From the NCBI RefSeq assembly GCF_030547685.1, contig NZ_JAUOQM010000048.1, positions 186,001-250,000 of the forward strand: 64,000 nt of DNA. The letters are read 5' to 3'. Below are positions 1-12,489 of the stretch, in pieces. The stretch comes from Gilvimarinus sp. 2_MG-2023. GTDB lineage: Bacteria > Pseudomonadota > Gammaproteobacteria > Pseudomonadales > Cellvibrionaceae. The notes below the pieces were generated by a model. The model was not told the origin of the DNA. It did not search any database and was given only the letters and a program-made list of their open reading frames with translations. The position numbers were made by a program, and so were the translations under genes. Each line of letters begins with the position of its first letter. Positions within the stretch are counted from its first letter, which is position 1.

Positions 1-599
1 GGATGTTGGTGAACCACGTTCCTGTTTGGCTAGAGAAGTCATCAAAAGGCCGTTCTTGTGCATCCCTGCGTCCACGACATTATTTATTATGCGGCTCTTT
101 GCAATGAAGTTTCCCGAGAAAAACGGACCTAATTATTTTGCGACATTTATTGCTTTTATTTGCCGGCGGTGTTTGATGTAGACTTGCCTCGAAAACCAAA
201 ACAACCAGCCTGATCAATTGTTGTATGAACCATGCGATAATCGAATTTTGATGTGCTGGTCAGACCTCCCCAATAGAAATGACAAGTCTGGCGCCATAAA
301 TAACCCATTGAACAGTACTCTGTACCCTTCTAAAGACTGGTTGAGTGCTATCTGCCACATTGAGCGAGGCTTTGGTCGTGTCATCAGTCTAGTTGTCAAA
401 GACACTGATCTAGGTAAATTGTTAGCCCCAACTGAATATGGGTCATTGGCCACCGCTGACACATTCACAGTATATGGGGGACAACAGCCAATATGCTAAT
501 GACCGAACGACTGTTCTGATATCGTTGATCGGCGGCATTTAATCGTTTTGTTTGTGGCAATAATACAATAAATACCGGCGCTAGGCCGGTAACAAATAA
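1..599. other. 600-bp region without a confident gene
   Basis: I cannot support a gene here. Two overlapping open frames exist on opposite strands (218-499 plus, 93 codons; 214-468 minus, 84 codons). Neither has a recognisable domain or a clear ribosome binding site, and at least one must be a shadow. The region may be a decayed gene or ordinary spacer. The only structured element seen is a stem-loop at its right end, which probably ends the minus-strand operon. Confidence 0.4.
574..590 (-). terminator. stem-loop downstream of the DUF815 gene
   Basis: ACCGGC and GCCGGT form a 6-bp stem around a GCTAG loop, about 10 bp past the stop codon of the minus-strand DUF815 gene. Read on the minus strand it is followed by a T-rich stretch (ATTTATTGTATTATT). 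It probably terminates the smc-to-DUF815 run. The stem is short, so confidence is moderate. Confidence 0.5.
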
Positions 600-1454
600 C
601 TACAAGCCCATCCCCCCGACCCTATCCCTGGCAAACTGCCAAGCCACTCGCCCACTACGCGAGCCACGGGTCATACTCCAACGCAAGGCCGCGGCTCTTA
701 CCTCGTCATCCCACTCGCCGCCCAAATGCTCAACCCAGGCTTGTGCGGCCTGCATATACTCCTCTTGCCGGAATGGGTAAAAGCTTAACCACAGGCCAAA
801 CCGCTCAGATAGTGAGGTTTTTTCTTCTATTGTATCGCCGGGGCGTATATCGCCATCGACCAACTCTGTTTCCAGATTTTCGCTCATTTTATGGGGCATA
901 AGGTGGCGGCGGTTGCTGGTGGCGTAGAATAAGACGTTATCACCAGGGGCAATGATTGAGCCGTCTAGTGCTGATTTTAACGCTTTGTAGTTACTTTCAC
1001 CTTCTTCAAAAGAGAGATCGTCGCAAAAGATAATAAAACGATCTTGTTCTCGCTCGCTTAATAGCGAAAGCAATTGGCCTAGGTCTTTCAAGTCGGGTTT
1101 ATCGATCTCGATTAATTTCACCAAGTCTTTTTGCGCATACCAGCAACTTTTAATTAAGGTGGATTTACCGGTACCGCGGGCGCCGGTTAGAAGAATATTA
1201 TTGGCCGGTAAACCCTGGGCAAATTGAGCGGTGTTGCGAAAGATAGCCTGCTTTTGCTGCTCTACATTTTGCAGGGCATCTAGTGGTACATGGTGTGGTT
1301 CATAGACCGCTTGTAAGTGGCCACCATGGGTACCGCCGCGCCAATAAAAAGCCGGGGCTTGCCAATCGCAAGGCTGACTGGCGGGAGGTATCAAAGGCTC
1401 TAAACGGTCTAGCAATTGATTAAGACGGTTAAATAATAAGTCGATGTCACTCAC
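600..1454 (-). CDS. DUF815 family AAA+ ATPase
   Basis: A 284-residue P-loop ATPase of the DUF815 family, whose cellular role is unknown. A Walker A motif (GARGTGKST, residues 91-99) follows an N-terminal region. A Walker B-like strand (RFIIFCDD) lies near 139-146, and a sensor-1-like segment (YATSNRRHL) near 177-185. The C-terminal part (SLSERFGLWLSFYPF) matches the family's conserved tail. It is the last gene of the minus-strand run, starting 33 bp after the ion channel gene. A protein- or nucleic-acid-remodelling role is typical of AAA+ proteins but cannot be specified. Confidence 0.88.
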   Translation of the reverse strand: MSDIDLLFNRLNQLLDRLEPLIPPASQPCDWQAPAFYWRGGTHGGHLQAVYEPHHVPLDALQNVEQQKQAIFRNTAQFAQGLPANNILLTGARGTGKSTLIKSCWYAQKDLVKLIEIDKPDLKDLGQLLSLLSEREQDRFIIFCDDLSFEEGESNYKALKSALDGSIIAPGDNVLFYATSNRRHLMPHKMSENLETELVDGDIRPGDTIEEKTSLSERFGLWLSFYPFRQEEYMQAAQAWVEHLGGEWDDEVRAAALRWSMTRGSRSGRVAWQFARDRVGGMGL

Positions 1455-1487
1455 AAGTAGAGGCTCCGGTGAATAGTGAACGTTAGG

Positions 1488-2348
1488 TTACTGCTCGCGT
1501 TTGGAGCTTTCTTGATCGCGCCGCAGTAATTCGTTAACAGAGGCCTGCAGTTGCTGAATTTGAGATTCCAGGTCGGCGCGGTTAGGCTGCTCGCCCTCCT
1601 CTTCCAACTGGCGGGCACGATTTTCCGATTCAATGACATTAACCACAATGCCGATAATCATATTGAGGAAGGCAAAGGCCGTAAGGAAAATAAAGCTCAC
1701 ATAAAACAACCAGCTAAACGGGTACTGCTCCATGGTTTCGTACATAACGTCGGTCCAGTCTTCAAACGTCATTACCCGAAACAGAGTTAACATGCTAATG
1801 GCGATATCGCCCCACAGCACGTCATTGATGGAGGCAAAAAAGAAGCTGCCCACGGCGCCGTAGATATAAAAAATAATGAACATCAGTAGCGCCACGTAAC
1901 CGAGTTGTGGCATCGCCTTTAATAGTGAGCTAATCAAAATACGCAGCTCGGGGATAATGGAAACCATCCGCAGGACGCGGAACACCCGAATTAAACGGCC
2001 AATAAGCGCCATATCACTGTCTTCAATTGGCACCAGGCTGACAATGACAATTAACGTATCGAAGATATTCCAAGCCGATTTGAAAAAGTTGCGTTTGTGC
2101 GGCTCGCCAAGAAAACGAATGGTGATTTCCACTAAAAAGAATAAAGTGATAAACCAATCGGTAATTACAATTACCTGCGATACGAGAGGCGGAATATCGT
2201 AGGTCTTGGCGCCGATAACCAAAGCAGAGAAAACAATAATACCCACTACAAAAAGCTCAAAAGCTTTATTGCTGCGCAAGCGATTAAACTTATTTTGCAG
2301 CGTATTATCACGCGCCGCTTGCATGGTTTTTTCTAAATCAAAACTCAC
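1488..2348 (-). CDS. NaChBac-type voltage-gated sodium channel
   Basis: A 286-residue single-domain six-helix ion channel in the inner membrane; such channels work as tetramers. The S4 voltage sensor carries arginines at every third position (R118, R121, R124, R127). The pore loop at 193-199 reads MTFEDWT, with the filter glutamate E196 and the tryptophan W198 typical of bacterial Na+ channels (TLESW in NavAb). The S6 helix runs about 212-240. A charged linker leads into a heptad-like coiled coil (about 255-280), as in the BacNav tetramerisation domain. The filter variant TFEDW places acids at two consecutive positions, so ion preference (Na+ or Ca2+) cannot be settled from sequence. It lies 17 bp after the DUF3012-like gene. 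Confidence 0.9.
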   Translation of the reverse strand: MSFDLEKTMQAARDNTLQNKFNRLRSNKAFELFVVGIIVFSALVIGAKTYDIPPLVSQVIVITDWFITLFFLVEITIRFLGEPHKRNFFKSAWNIFDTLIVIVSLVPIEDSDMALIGRLIRVFRVLRMVSIIPELRILISSLLKAMPQLGYVALLMFIIFYIYGAVGSFFFASINDVLWGDIAISMLTLFRVMTFEDWTDVMYETMEQYPFSWLFYVSFIFLTAFAFLNMIIGIVVNVIESENRARQLEEEGEQPNRADLESQIQQLQASVNELLRRDQESSKREQ

Positions 2349-2365
2349 AGGTTATGCCTCGCAGG

Positions 2366-2689
2366 CTATGGCGTTGGGTAAATACAATGTTGAGCGAAAA
2401 GTTTGGCATCGGCGGTTTGCCACTGGGCGTCTGGCAATTGCATCATGGCTTCACACCAGAGCTCTGAGCCTGTGGCTGCGTCTTCTATTAGTGTGGTATC
2501 ACCCGTTGCGGATTCAGATTGGGGCAAGCTGGGAATCATATAATCTGCTTTATCAGCGGTTCCTTGAGCGCTAGGGTCGGCGTTAAAATTAGCCGGCGCC
2601 GGGGTTTGGCTCAGAATATAAAGCCCTACTACAATGGTAAAAATTCCAATGACAGTGGTTGTAAGGGCGACGATTAATTGTTTGGACAT
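2366..2689 (-). CDS. membrane-anchored DUF3012-like small protein
   Basis: A 107-residue protein read from the ATG at 2689 (MSKQLIV). That start has a GAGAAAG ribosome binding site and avoids overlapping hemB; an in-frame ATG at 2806 would overlap hemB by 26 bp. Residues about 5-27 form one transmembrane or signal-anchor helix, followed by a Ser/Thr/Asp-rich linker. The last 30 residues (GSELWCEAMMQLP ... FAQHC) resemble DUF3012, normally a short lipoprotein with a Trp-Cys pair and a terminal His-Cys. Here that module sits on a transmembrane anchor rather than after a lipobox. The domain match is by eye. Confidence 0.6.
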   Translation of the reverse strand: MSKQLIVALTTTVIGIFTIVVGLYILSQTPAPANFNADPSAQGTADKADYMIPSLPQSESATGDTTLIEDAATGSELWCEAMMQLPDAQWQTADAKLFAQHCIYPTP

Positions 2690-2780
2690 AGCTTTCTCAG
2701 TTGGCCTTTCACTGTGTTGTGATTTTGGTTCTATGTTTTGCGTAACATCACATTCTGTTTGCTGAATGCTGGCCTGTAGG

Positions 2781-3755
2781 CTAATGATCCTTGAGCCAAC
2801 GGGCAAGGTCCTTAGCGTAGTAAGTAATGATTAAATCGGCTCCGGCTCTTTTAAAGGCCGTCATGGTTTCGCAGACAATGGCTTGTTCATCAATAACCCC
2901 AGCGGCGGCGGCGGCTTTAATCATAGCGTACTCACCACTGACATGATAAACAGCCAAGGGGCGCTCACTGTGCTGGCGAATGTTAGCCAGTACATCCAAA
3001 TAGGCGGTGCCGGGTTTGACCATTAAAATATCGGCGCCCTCTTGCTCGTCTTGCATGGATTCGGCCAGTGCTTCGCGGGCATTGGCGGCATCCATTTGGT
3101 AGGTGCTGCGGCTGCCTTTAAAAGTGCTGTCAACCGCATCGCGAAACGGGCCGTAAAAAGCCGAGGCAAATTTAGTGGAGTACGACATTACCGGTATATG
3201 GGTGAAACCGGCGTCATCCAATGCGCTGCGAATGGCGCTGATCATACCGTCCATCATGCCCGATGGGGCAATCATATCGACACCGGCCTTTGCGCAGTTA
3301 ACCACTTGCTGTTGCAGGTTGGCTAAGGTGGTGTCGTTGTCCACATCGCCATTACACACCACGCCACAGTGGCCGTGATCGGTGTATTCACAAAAACAGT
3401 TATCGCTGATTACGGTCATTTCTGGTGCCGCTACTTTGGCGATTTTAATCATACGCGCCAGCAGGCCTTCGCTGTGCCAAGTGTCGGCGCCGATGGCATC
3501 TTTGTGCTCGGCCACACCAAACAACAATACCGCCTTGATGCCTAGCTCCCACGCATCCGCCACGGCGTCAGCCAATTGGCTTTCGGGGTAACGCACTACC
3601 CCGGGCATGGAGTCGATGGTTACCGGCGCAGCAATATTTTCTTCGACGAAAATAGGCAGAATTAAGTCGTTGACGCTGACTTGGGTTTCTCTGACCATAT
3701 CGCGCAATGCCGCGGTGCGGCGTAGGCGACGAAAACGAAAGTTATTGGGTTTCAT
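2781..3755 (-). CDS. hemB: delta-aminolevulinic acid dehydratase (porphobilinogen synthase)
   Basis: A 324-residue cytoplasmic enzyme that condenses two 5-aminolevulinate molecules to porphobilinogen, the second step of tetrapyrrole synthesis after ALA. The two catalytic lysines are visible: K195 (SYSTKFAS) and K247 (MVKPG, Schiff base). The cysteines C120, C122 and C130 (NCFCEY...GHC) mark the zinc-dependent type rather than the Mg-only type. I chose the ATG at 3755 (MKPNNFRF). A longer frame to 3794 would run into the upstream gene, whose stop lies 2 bp before this start. Haem supply and the ccm genes nearby serve the same respiratory pathway. Confidence 0.96.
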   Translation of the reverse strand: MKPNNFRFRRLRRTAALRDMVRETQVSVNDLILPIFVEENIAAPVTIDSMPGVVRYPESQLADAVADAWELGIKAVLLFGVAEHKDAIGADTWHSEGLLARMIKIAKVAAPEMTVISDNCFCEYTDHGHCGVVCNGDVDNDTTLANLQQQVVNCAKAGVDMIAPSGMMDGMISAIRSALDDAGFTHIPVMSYSTKFASAFYGPFRDAVDSTFKGSRSTYQMDAANAREALAESMQDEQEGADILMVKPGTAYLDVLANIRQHSERPLAVYHVSGEYAMIKAAAAAGVIDEQAIVCETMTAFKRAGADLIITYYAKDLARWLKDH

Positions 3756-3757
3756 AG

Positions 3758-4183
3758 TTAAGCTCGCAGATAATCTTCGTGGCTCCATTCGCACTGCACA
3801 AACATGTCACCAGAGCCCGGCACATGGTAATTGCGCTTGCATTCCCAGGTAAATGTATGGGTGCCGCTGAGTTCGGTTTCTAGGTGCACGGTGGCAGACA
3901 CCCAGTACATACGACTGAGCAGACTTTCAAACTGCTCAATCCACTGTGTCCATTCGTATTCCACGGCGCGATAAGAGGCGCCGAAGTGCATAACATCGGT
4001 TTGGTAGTTGCCAGGCTGTGTGACAGGGTCCGGGATTGAGAACATCTCTTGGCAGAGAAATGGCCACTCTTCGGCCCGGGGTAATGACAGCATAGCGCTG
4101 CGATTCATTTGAATACGCTCGCTCTGCCCATCGCCCAATATACTGTCTTTAATACAGCCGTATACTATTGATTCGCAATCCAT
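3758..4183 (-). CDS. conserved hypothetical protein between ligA and hemB
   Basis: A 141-residue soluble protein with no domain I recognise. It has no signal peptide or membrane helix, and is rich in Trp, Glu and Tyr (segments AVEYEWTQWIEQF and FTWECKRNYHVPG). It sits 17 bp after ligA, and its stop lies 2 bp before hemB, so it is almost certainly cotranscribed with both. The mix of charged and aromatic residues suggests a folded beta-rich protein. No function is assigned. Confidence 0.75.
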   Translation of the reverse strand: MDCESIVYGCIKDSILGDGQSERIQMNRSAMLSLPRAEEWPFLCQEMFSIPDPVTQPGNYQTDVMHFGASYRAVEYEWTQWIEQFESLLSRMYWVSATVHLETELSGTHTFTWECKRNYHVPGSGDMFVQCEWSHEDYLRA

Positions 4184-4200
4184 AACACCTACTCTTTGTA

Positions 4201-7328
<3,128 letters not shown>

Positions 7329-7361
7329 AGCAAGTCCAGCTACCTTTTTACCGTAATGTTG

Positions 7362-10300
7362 TTAAATGGCGGCCAGCTCGGCCGCCTCGTCTACGTCGAC
7401 GGTTACTAAGCGCGATACACCGGGTTCGTGCATAGTAACCCCCATCAACTGATGCGCCATTTCCATCGCAATTTTGTTGTGGGTAATATAAATAAATTGT
7501 ACGTGCTCAGACATTTCTTCCACCATGCGAGCGTAACGGCCCACGTTGGCGTCATCCAGCGGCGCGTCAACTTCATCCAGCATACAGAAAGGCGCTGGGT
7601 TGAGTCTGAAAATGGAAAATACCAGAGCGATGGCCGTCAGTGCTTTTTCACCACCGGAGAGCAAATGGATGGTGCTGTTGCGCTTGCCCGGTGGGCGCGC
7701 CATGATGGCGATACCGGTGTCGAGTAAATCTTCGCCGGTAAGCTCTAGGTAAGCGTGGCCACCGCCAAACACCTTGGGAAACAGTTCTTGCAAGCCGCTG
7801 TTGACCTTGTCGAAGGTTTCTTTAAAGCGGGTGCGGGTTTCGCGGTCAATTTTCTTAATCGCGTTTTCCAGTGTTTCCAGCGCTTCTAGCAGATCTTCAT
7901 TCTGAGCATCCAAATAGTTTTTGCGCTCAGACTCAGACTTGTACTCATCGATGGCTGCCAAGTTAATGGCGCCTAGGCGAGATATCCGGTTTGCCAACTG
8001 TTCTAGCTCGGCCTCTAGCGGTTGCATCTCAGCGTCTTCAGCTAAGTTTTCTAGCAGGCTGTCCAGATCGAAATTATCTTCAGCCAGTTGATCGGCCAAG
8101 GTTTTGCGCTGTACTTCGAACGTTTGTGCGGCCAAGCGCTCTTGCTCTAGATGCGAGCGAACGGCTTGCACTTCTTGCTCGGCGCGGTTGCGCGATTGTT
8201 CTGCTTCACGCAGGTCGTGCTCTACAGTTTCTAGGGCGCGGCGTGATTCGGTTAACTCTTCTTCGACGGCAATGCGTTTGGCCAGCGCGGCTTCCAACTC
8301 TAGTTGATTGTCTTCGGCCGGGTCGCGATTTTCGCTCATGGATTCGGCGAGTTGTTCGCGCCGCTCTGCCAGTGTTTCTGTTTGCTCTTCCATGCGCGCA
8401 ATATTGAGCTTGATGCTGTCAATTTGCGTATTGAGTGACGCGGCGCGCATTTGCAGCTCGTGCGCTTTGTCTTTGTCGTGACGAGCTTTTTGGCGAGCGG
8501 TGTCGAGTTTGGTACGATACTCGTCGCGACGAGCCAGTAAGGTTTCGCGCTCCTCAGTATCGGCTTCCATCGCTTCGATGGCATCACTTAAAATGGTGCG
8601 CGCTTCGGCGAGTTGTTCTGCCTCTTGCTCCATTTGTTCGCGTGCGTCGGCAATGTCGCCTTGTAAACGCGATTTGCGCTGGCCCAGTTGCTCGGCTTTT
8701 ACTTGAGTGGCGCTAATGTTTGAGCGCAACTCACTGTGCCGTGCGTTTAGGCTGTCTTGTTCACGTCGATGTTGTTCGCGTGCCGCCTCAGTCGATTTAA
8801 TGGCCTCGCGGTTTTGTTCGAGCTGCTCGGCAAGCGACTCTACTTTTTGTTCGGTTTGAGCGATCTGCTCGGCCAGAGTTTCTAGCTCTTGTTTGCGGGC
8901 GATAACACCGGCGCTGGCGTCAATTTCTCGGGCTACTTTTATCCAGTGAGCGCTGAGCCATAGGCCGTCTTTGGTGACGACCGATTCGCCGCTGCTCAGT
9001 GTGGCACGAATGCCCAGTGCATCGGTTAAATTGTCGGCAATATAAATACCCGCCAACAATCCGTCGGTATCCCAATTGGCGTCAACTTGGCTGGCCAGTG
9101 TTTCGGCTTTGGTGTGGCTGGGGCTGTCGGTACGGACTTTGGTGTCCAGCAGAATTAACTCGCCCTGCTCTAACCCCTCTAGGGTATTGACCACGCCATC
9201 TGCGCCCTCGACACAAACCGCTTGCAGGGTGTTGCCCAGAACGGTTTCCAGGGCTGTGTCCCAGCCATTGCGAGCGCTAACCTGCTCGGCTAGGCGCGGA
9301 GCATCCACCAACGCATGGGTTTCTAACCATTCGGTAATGGTTTTGTTCTTTTCGCCTAAAGCGGCCTGTTGCAACGCTTCGAGGGAGGCGTGACGACCAC
9401 GCATGCTCTGTAAATCACTGCGCTGGCTGTCGAGCTGGTCGGTGAGCTGTTTGTTTTCGTTGCGCGTCTGCTCAAGGCGATCGAGAAACCCCTCGCCTTT
9501 TTCGCGGGTGCTTTCCAGTTCAAGCTCAAGTTCGGCCATGGCTTCGCGCAACAGTTCGACTTCTTCACCGGACTCTTGGTCTTCACCTAGCGCGCGTTTC
9601 TCTTCATCGAGCTTTTCAATGCGCACTAGCAATCGCTGCTGAACTTGCTCAAGGTGCTGAATGCGCGATTGTTGGACTTCGGCCCGCTGGCGTGGTTCTG
9701 CCGCGCGCTGGTTGAATTGGTCCCAATCGTTTTGCCAGTTCTGCATAAGCTCTTCAGCCTCATGCAGCAGGTCACCTGAGGATTCTTCGGCCGCTTCGAT
9801 TAATTCCAGCTCGGGTTCTATCTCAAGCAGTTCTGCCTGCCAGAGTTGCTCGCGATCGCGGTCGGTTTCGAGCCGGTCTTTAACTTCGCGAGATTCCTGA
9901 TCGGTGCGCTCAAGATCGGTTTGCAGTTGGCGGTTGCGCTCTTCGGCGTGTTTGATGCTCTGCTCAACCCGGGCAATATCGGCGCCGATGGCATAAAAGC
10001 GCCCCTGCACCTCATTGAATTTGTCGCCTAAATCGGTGTACTGAGCTCGGTATTTTTCAATTTGAGTGTCTTTGTTGACCTGGTCGGTCACAAAAGACTC
10101 CATTTTGATTTCGAGATCGCGAATGCCCTGCTGCTTACCCTGAGCCTGCTGATCAAGATTGCGGTACTTAAGCGCTTGCACTTGTGCCTTGAGGCTGCGC
10201 TCTTGCTTTTTAAATTCGGTATATTTTTCCGCCGCTTGGGCCTGACGCTCCAGGCGAGACAGCTGGCGTTCAAGCTCATCGCGGATATCGGTTAGGCGCT

Positions 10301-10874
10301 CAAGGTTTTCTTGAGTGCGGCGCATACGGTTTTCGGTGTCGCGGCGGCGCTCTTTGTATTTTGATATGCCGGCGGCCTCCTCGATGTAAACCCGCAGCTC
10401 TTCGGGTTTTGCTTCGATAAGGCGCGAAATCATGCCCTGTTCAATAATGGCATAACTGCGTGGGCCGAGGCCGGTACCCAGGAAGATATCGGTAATATCG
10501 CGGCGGCGGCACTTGGCGCCGTTCAGGTAGTAAATATTTTGGCTGTCGCGGCTAACCTTGCGCTTGATGGAGATTTCAGTAAAGGCGGCGTACTCGCCTA
10601 CCAAAGTGCCATCGCTGTTGTCGAAGACCAGTTCAATGGAGGCTTGGCCGACGGGTTTACGCCCACCAGAGCCATTGAAAATGACGTCCGTCATGGACTC
10701 GCCGCGCAGATTTTTGGCCGAGGACTCCCCCATCACCCAGCGCACCGCATCGATAATGTTGGACTTACCACAGCCGTTAGGGCCTACCACGGCGCCTAGA
10801 TTGCTGGGGAAGTTAACTGTAGTGGGGTCTACAAAGGACTTGAACCCCGCCAATTTAATACATTTTAACCGCAT
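7362..10874 (-). CDS. smc: chromosome segregation ATPase SMC
   Basis: A 1170-residue condensin ATPase for chromosome compaction and segregation. The Walker A motif (GPNGCGKSN, from residue 31) lies in the N-terminal half-head. Two long coiled-coil arms flank a hinge (about 515-660). The C-terminal half-head has the ABC signature LSGGEKALTA and a Walker B motif (FCMLDEVDAPLDD). Length and architecture match bacterial SMC. The start has a good ribosome binding site (AAGGA, about 5 bp before the ATG). No ScpA/ScpB or MukEF partner is within the window. Confidence 0.97.
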   Translation of the reverse strand: MRLKCIKLAGFKSFVDPTTVNFPSNLGAVVGPNGCGKSNIIDAVRWVMGESSAKNLRGESMTDVIFNGSGGRKPVGQASIELVFDNSDGTLVGEYAAFTEISIKRKVSRDSQNIYYLNGAKCRRRDITDIFLGTGLGPRSYAIIEQGMISRLIEAKPEELRVYIEEAAGISKYKERRRDTENRMRRTQENLERLTDIRDELERQLSRLERQAQAAEKYTEFKKQERSLKAQVQALKYRNLDQQAQGKQQGIRDLEIKMESFVTDQVNKDTQIEKYRAQYTDLGDKFNEVQGRFYAIGADIARVEQSIKHAEERNRQLQTDLERTDQESREVKDRLETDRDREQLWQAELLEIEPELELIEAAEESSGDLLHEAEELMQNWQNDWDQFNQRAAEPRQRAEVQQSRIQHLEQVQQRLLVRIEKLDEEKRALGEDQESGEEVELLREAMAELELELESTREKGEGFLDRLEQTRNENKQLTDQLDSQRSDLQSMRGRHASLEALQQAALGEKNKTITEWLETHALVDAPRLAEQVSARNGWDTALETVLGNTLQAVCVEGADGVVNTLEGLEQGELILLDTKVRTDSPSHTKAETLASQVDANWDTDGLLAGIYIADNLTDALGIRATLSSGESVVTKDGLWLSAHWIKVAREIDASAGVIARKQELETLAEQIAQTEQKVESLAEQLEQNREAIKSTEAAREQHRREQDSLNARHSELRSNISATQVKAEQLGQRKSRLQGDIADAREQMEQEAEQLAEARTILSDAIEAMEADTEERETLLARRDEYRTKLDTARQKARHDKDKAHELQMRAASLNTQIDSIKLNIARMEEQTETLAERREQLAESMSENRDPAEDNQLELEAALAKRIAVEEELTESRRALETVEHDLREAEQSRNRAEQEVQAVRSHLEQERLAAQTFEVQRKTLADQLAEDNFDLDSLLENLAEDAEMQPLEAELEQLANRISRLGAINLAAIDEYKSESERKNYLDAQNEDLLEALETLENAIKKIDRETRTRFKETFDKVNSGLQELFPKVFGGGHAYLELTGEDLLDTGIAIMARPPGKRNSTIHLLSGGEKALTAIALVFSIFRLNPAPFCMLDEVDAPLDDANVGRYARMVEEMSEHVQFIYITHNKIAMEMAHQLMGVTMHEPGVSRLVTVDVDEAAELAAI

Positions 10875-11241
10875 AGGTCCTTGTCACTCTTATACGTGCC
10901 TGATGGCCACCGGGTTTCTTAGGTGCGACAAAGCTCAGGTTTTTTACATCCCTGTTGGGTGATGTCCTGCGCCACTGGCTCTTAAACCGTGCCCAAGTAA
11001 AGCTGGAAATTTTACACGCTTGAGAAGCGCTTTACACCCGCGTGACGCCTCAATTTACAAAGAAATCAATGCTTTCGCGCAATTGAGATCACAATCGCAT
11101 AAAAAGTAAACAAGTGGTTGGCCCATATTGGGCTCTGCGGGGTGTGAGTGGCGGTAAATTGAATGCAGCAGAAGACGTGGTGCGCGGACGCGGCAAGATT
11201 TGTGGCACTCAGCCCAAGGCCTCAGCGCCACTATCACTGAG
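10875..11241. other. gap between ccmI and smc
   Basis: About 370 bp with no gene I can support. It must hold the promoter of the smc operon, since ccmI ends at its other side. I found no convincing -35/-10 pair by eye. A 60-codon minus-strand frame (11055-11237) has no domain, unusual composition and no clear ribosome binding site, and I treat it as noise. Confidence 0.4.
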
Positions 11242-12489
11242 CTATAGCGTCTGGTCGATAACGACCTGAACTGGGTCTGCGAGCTTGCTCATGTCGACAG
11301 GAGCGGTACTCCCCTGTAAATCGCCAGGTTGCGGTGCGGCTGTGCCCGCCAGAGAAACCCGCGCGACCACTTCCAATGGGCCATTGGCGTGCAAACGGCT
11401 CTTGGTTGTCATGGCCATAGTTTCATCAAGAATAATTGACAAAGGAAACTCTGTCAGCTGCAAGCGTTGTACTGCAAGGGGCATGGGGCTGCCGTTGTGC
11501 TCACGCACTAAGACAAACACAGTTCCGGAGTCCGGCAAGCTAAGATTGGGCGCCAATGACACCTCAATCGGCAACTTCCAGGTCGCGTTTGTTTCAGTAT
11601 CAGGCTCTGTGCCCAATTCCTGCTTGGCCCGGTTAATACCGGCCATCAGTGCCTGCCTGCCCGAGGCACCCACGGGGGTTAGATCCACCGCTGACTGCCA
11701 GTGTTCAATGGCCGCCGCATAATCCTGAGAGCTAAAAGCATTAATTCCCGCCAGACCGAGGGCTGTGGTGTCTTCGGGGTCAGACTCTAGGGCGCGTTCG
11801 ATTAAAAAACGAATCTCGTCGGTTATTTGATTGTCTTCGACAAAGAACAGTGCTTGCGCCAGCTGGGAGGCAATTCCCGGATCGTTGGGCGATATGTCAT
11901 AAGCCCCCCGAAACCCCTCAACCGCTAATTCGTAGCGCCCGACCTGATTGGCATAGCGCCCCAATAAATACCAATATTGAGGGTTGTCGCTGCGAGTTTT
12001 GACGCGCTCTTGCAGCAGTTCGATCAGCTCAGTGGTGGGCCCGATATCGGGCTGGCGGCCGGCTTGCATGGCGGCGACATTGTGTTCTGCCACGCGCTTT
12101 TGTAATTTTACAAAAAGTGCATCACCGATAGAGCCTTGTGCCAGGTAAAGCCAAACACAAACGCCTGCCATGATTATTGCGCTTACCGACAACACCCACA
12201 AGCCACTACTGTGGGCACTAGAGCGTCGCTCAGTGCTGTGGTCCGAGAGCAGGTTTCGTTTTAACTCTGTCACCAGTTTTAGGTGCTGCTCCTGATTAAT
12301 TCGCCCCCGATCCAGGTCTGCATCAACCTCTTTCAGGTGTTCAAGGTATAAGGCGATGTTCTGCGCTTCACGCTCTTGTTCGCCAATGTGAACAGCATCG
12401 CTGCTGCGCCTGTGGCGACACAGAGGCCAAAGCAGTGTTATCAGGGCAATGAGTAATAGTGCAGCTGCCCCAAGCATAAAAAGTGTCAT
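11242..12489 (-). CDS. ccmI: cytochrome c maturation protein CcmI (CycH)
   Basis: A 415-residue membrane protein that delivers apocytochrome c to the haem ligation complex (CcmF/H). An N-terminal transmembrane helix (about 4-24) is followed by a cytoplasmic leucine-zipper-like stretch (IALYLEHLKEVDADLDRG) and a second helix (about 95-117). A periplasmic TPR domain comes next (about 155-270), with a C-terminal beta-rich domain (about 295-410) that binds the apocytochrome C-terminus. Its start overlaps ccmH by 4 bp (ATGA). It ends the ccmHI pair downstream of the inserted tRNA operon. Confidence 0.93.
   Translation of the reverse strand: MTLFMLGAAALLLIALITLLWPLCRHRRSSDAVHIGEQEREAQNIALYLEHLKEVDADLDRGRINQEQHLKLVTELKRNLLSDHSTERRSSAHSSGLWVLSVSAIIMAGVCVWLYLAQGSIGDALFVKLQKRVAEHNVAAMQAGRQPDIGPTTELIELLQERVKTRSDNPQYWYLLGRYANQVGRYELAVEGFRGAYDISPNDPGIASQLAQALFFVEDNQITDEIRFLIERALESDPEDTTALGLAGINAFSSQDYAAAIEHWQSAVDLTPVGASGRQALMAGINRAKQELGTEPDTETNATWKLPIEVSLAPNLSLPDSGTVFVLVREHNGSPMPLAVQRLQLTEFPLSIILDETMAMTTKSRLHANGPLEVVARVSLAGTAAPQPGDLQGSTAPVDMSKLADPVQVVIDQTL

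Noticed and set aside
1451-1648. 65-codon minus-strand frame overlapping the Na+ channel end
   Set aside because: Out-of-frame shadow of the channel's C-terminal coding sequence.
11055-11237. 60-codon minus-strand frame in the ccmI-smc gap
   Set aside because: No ribosome binding site, domain or typical composition.
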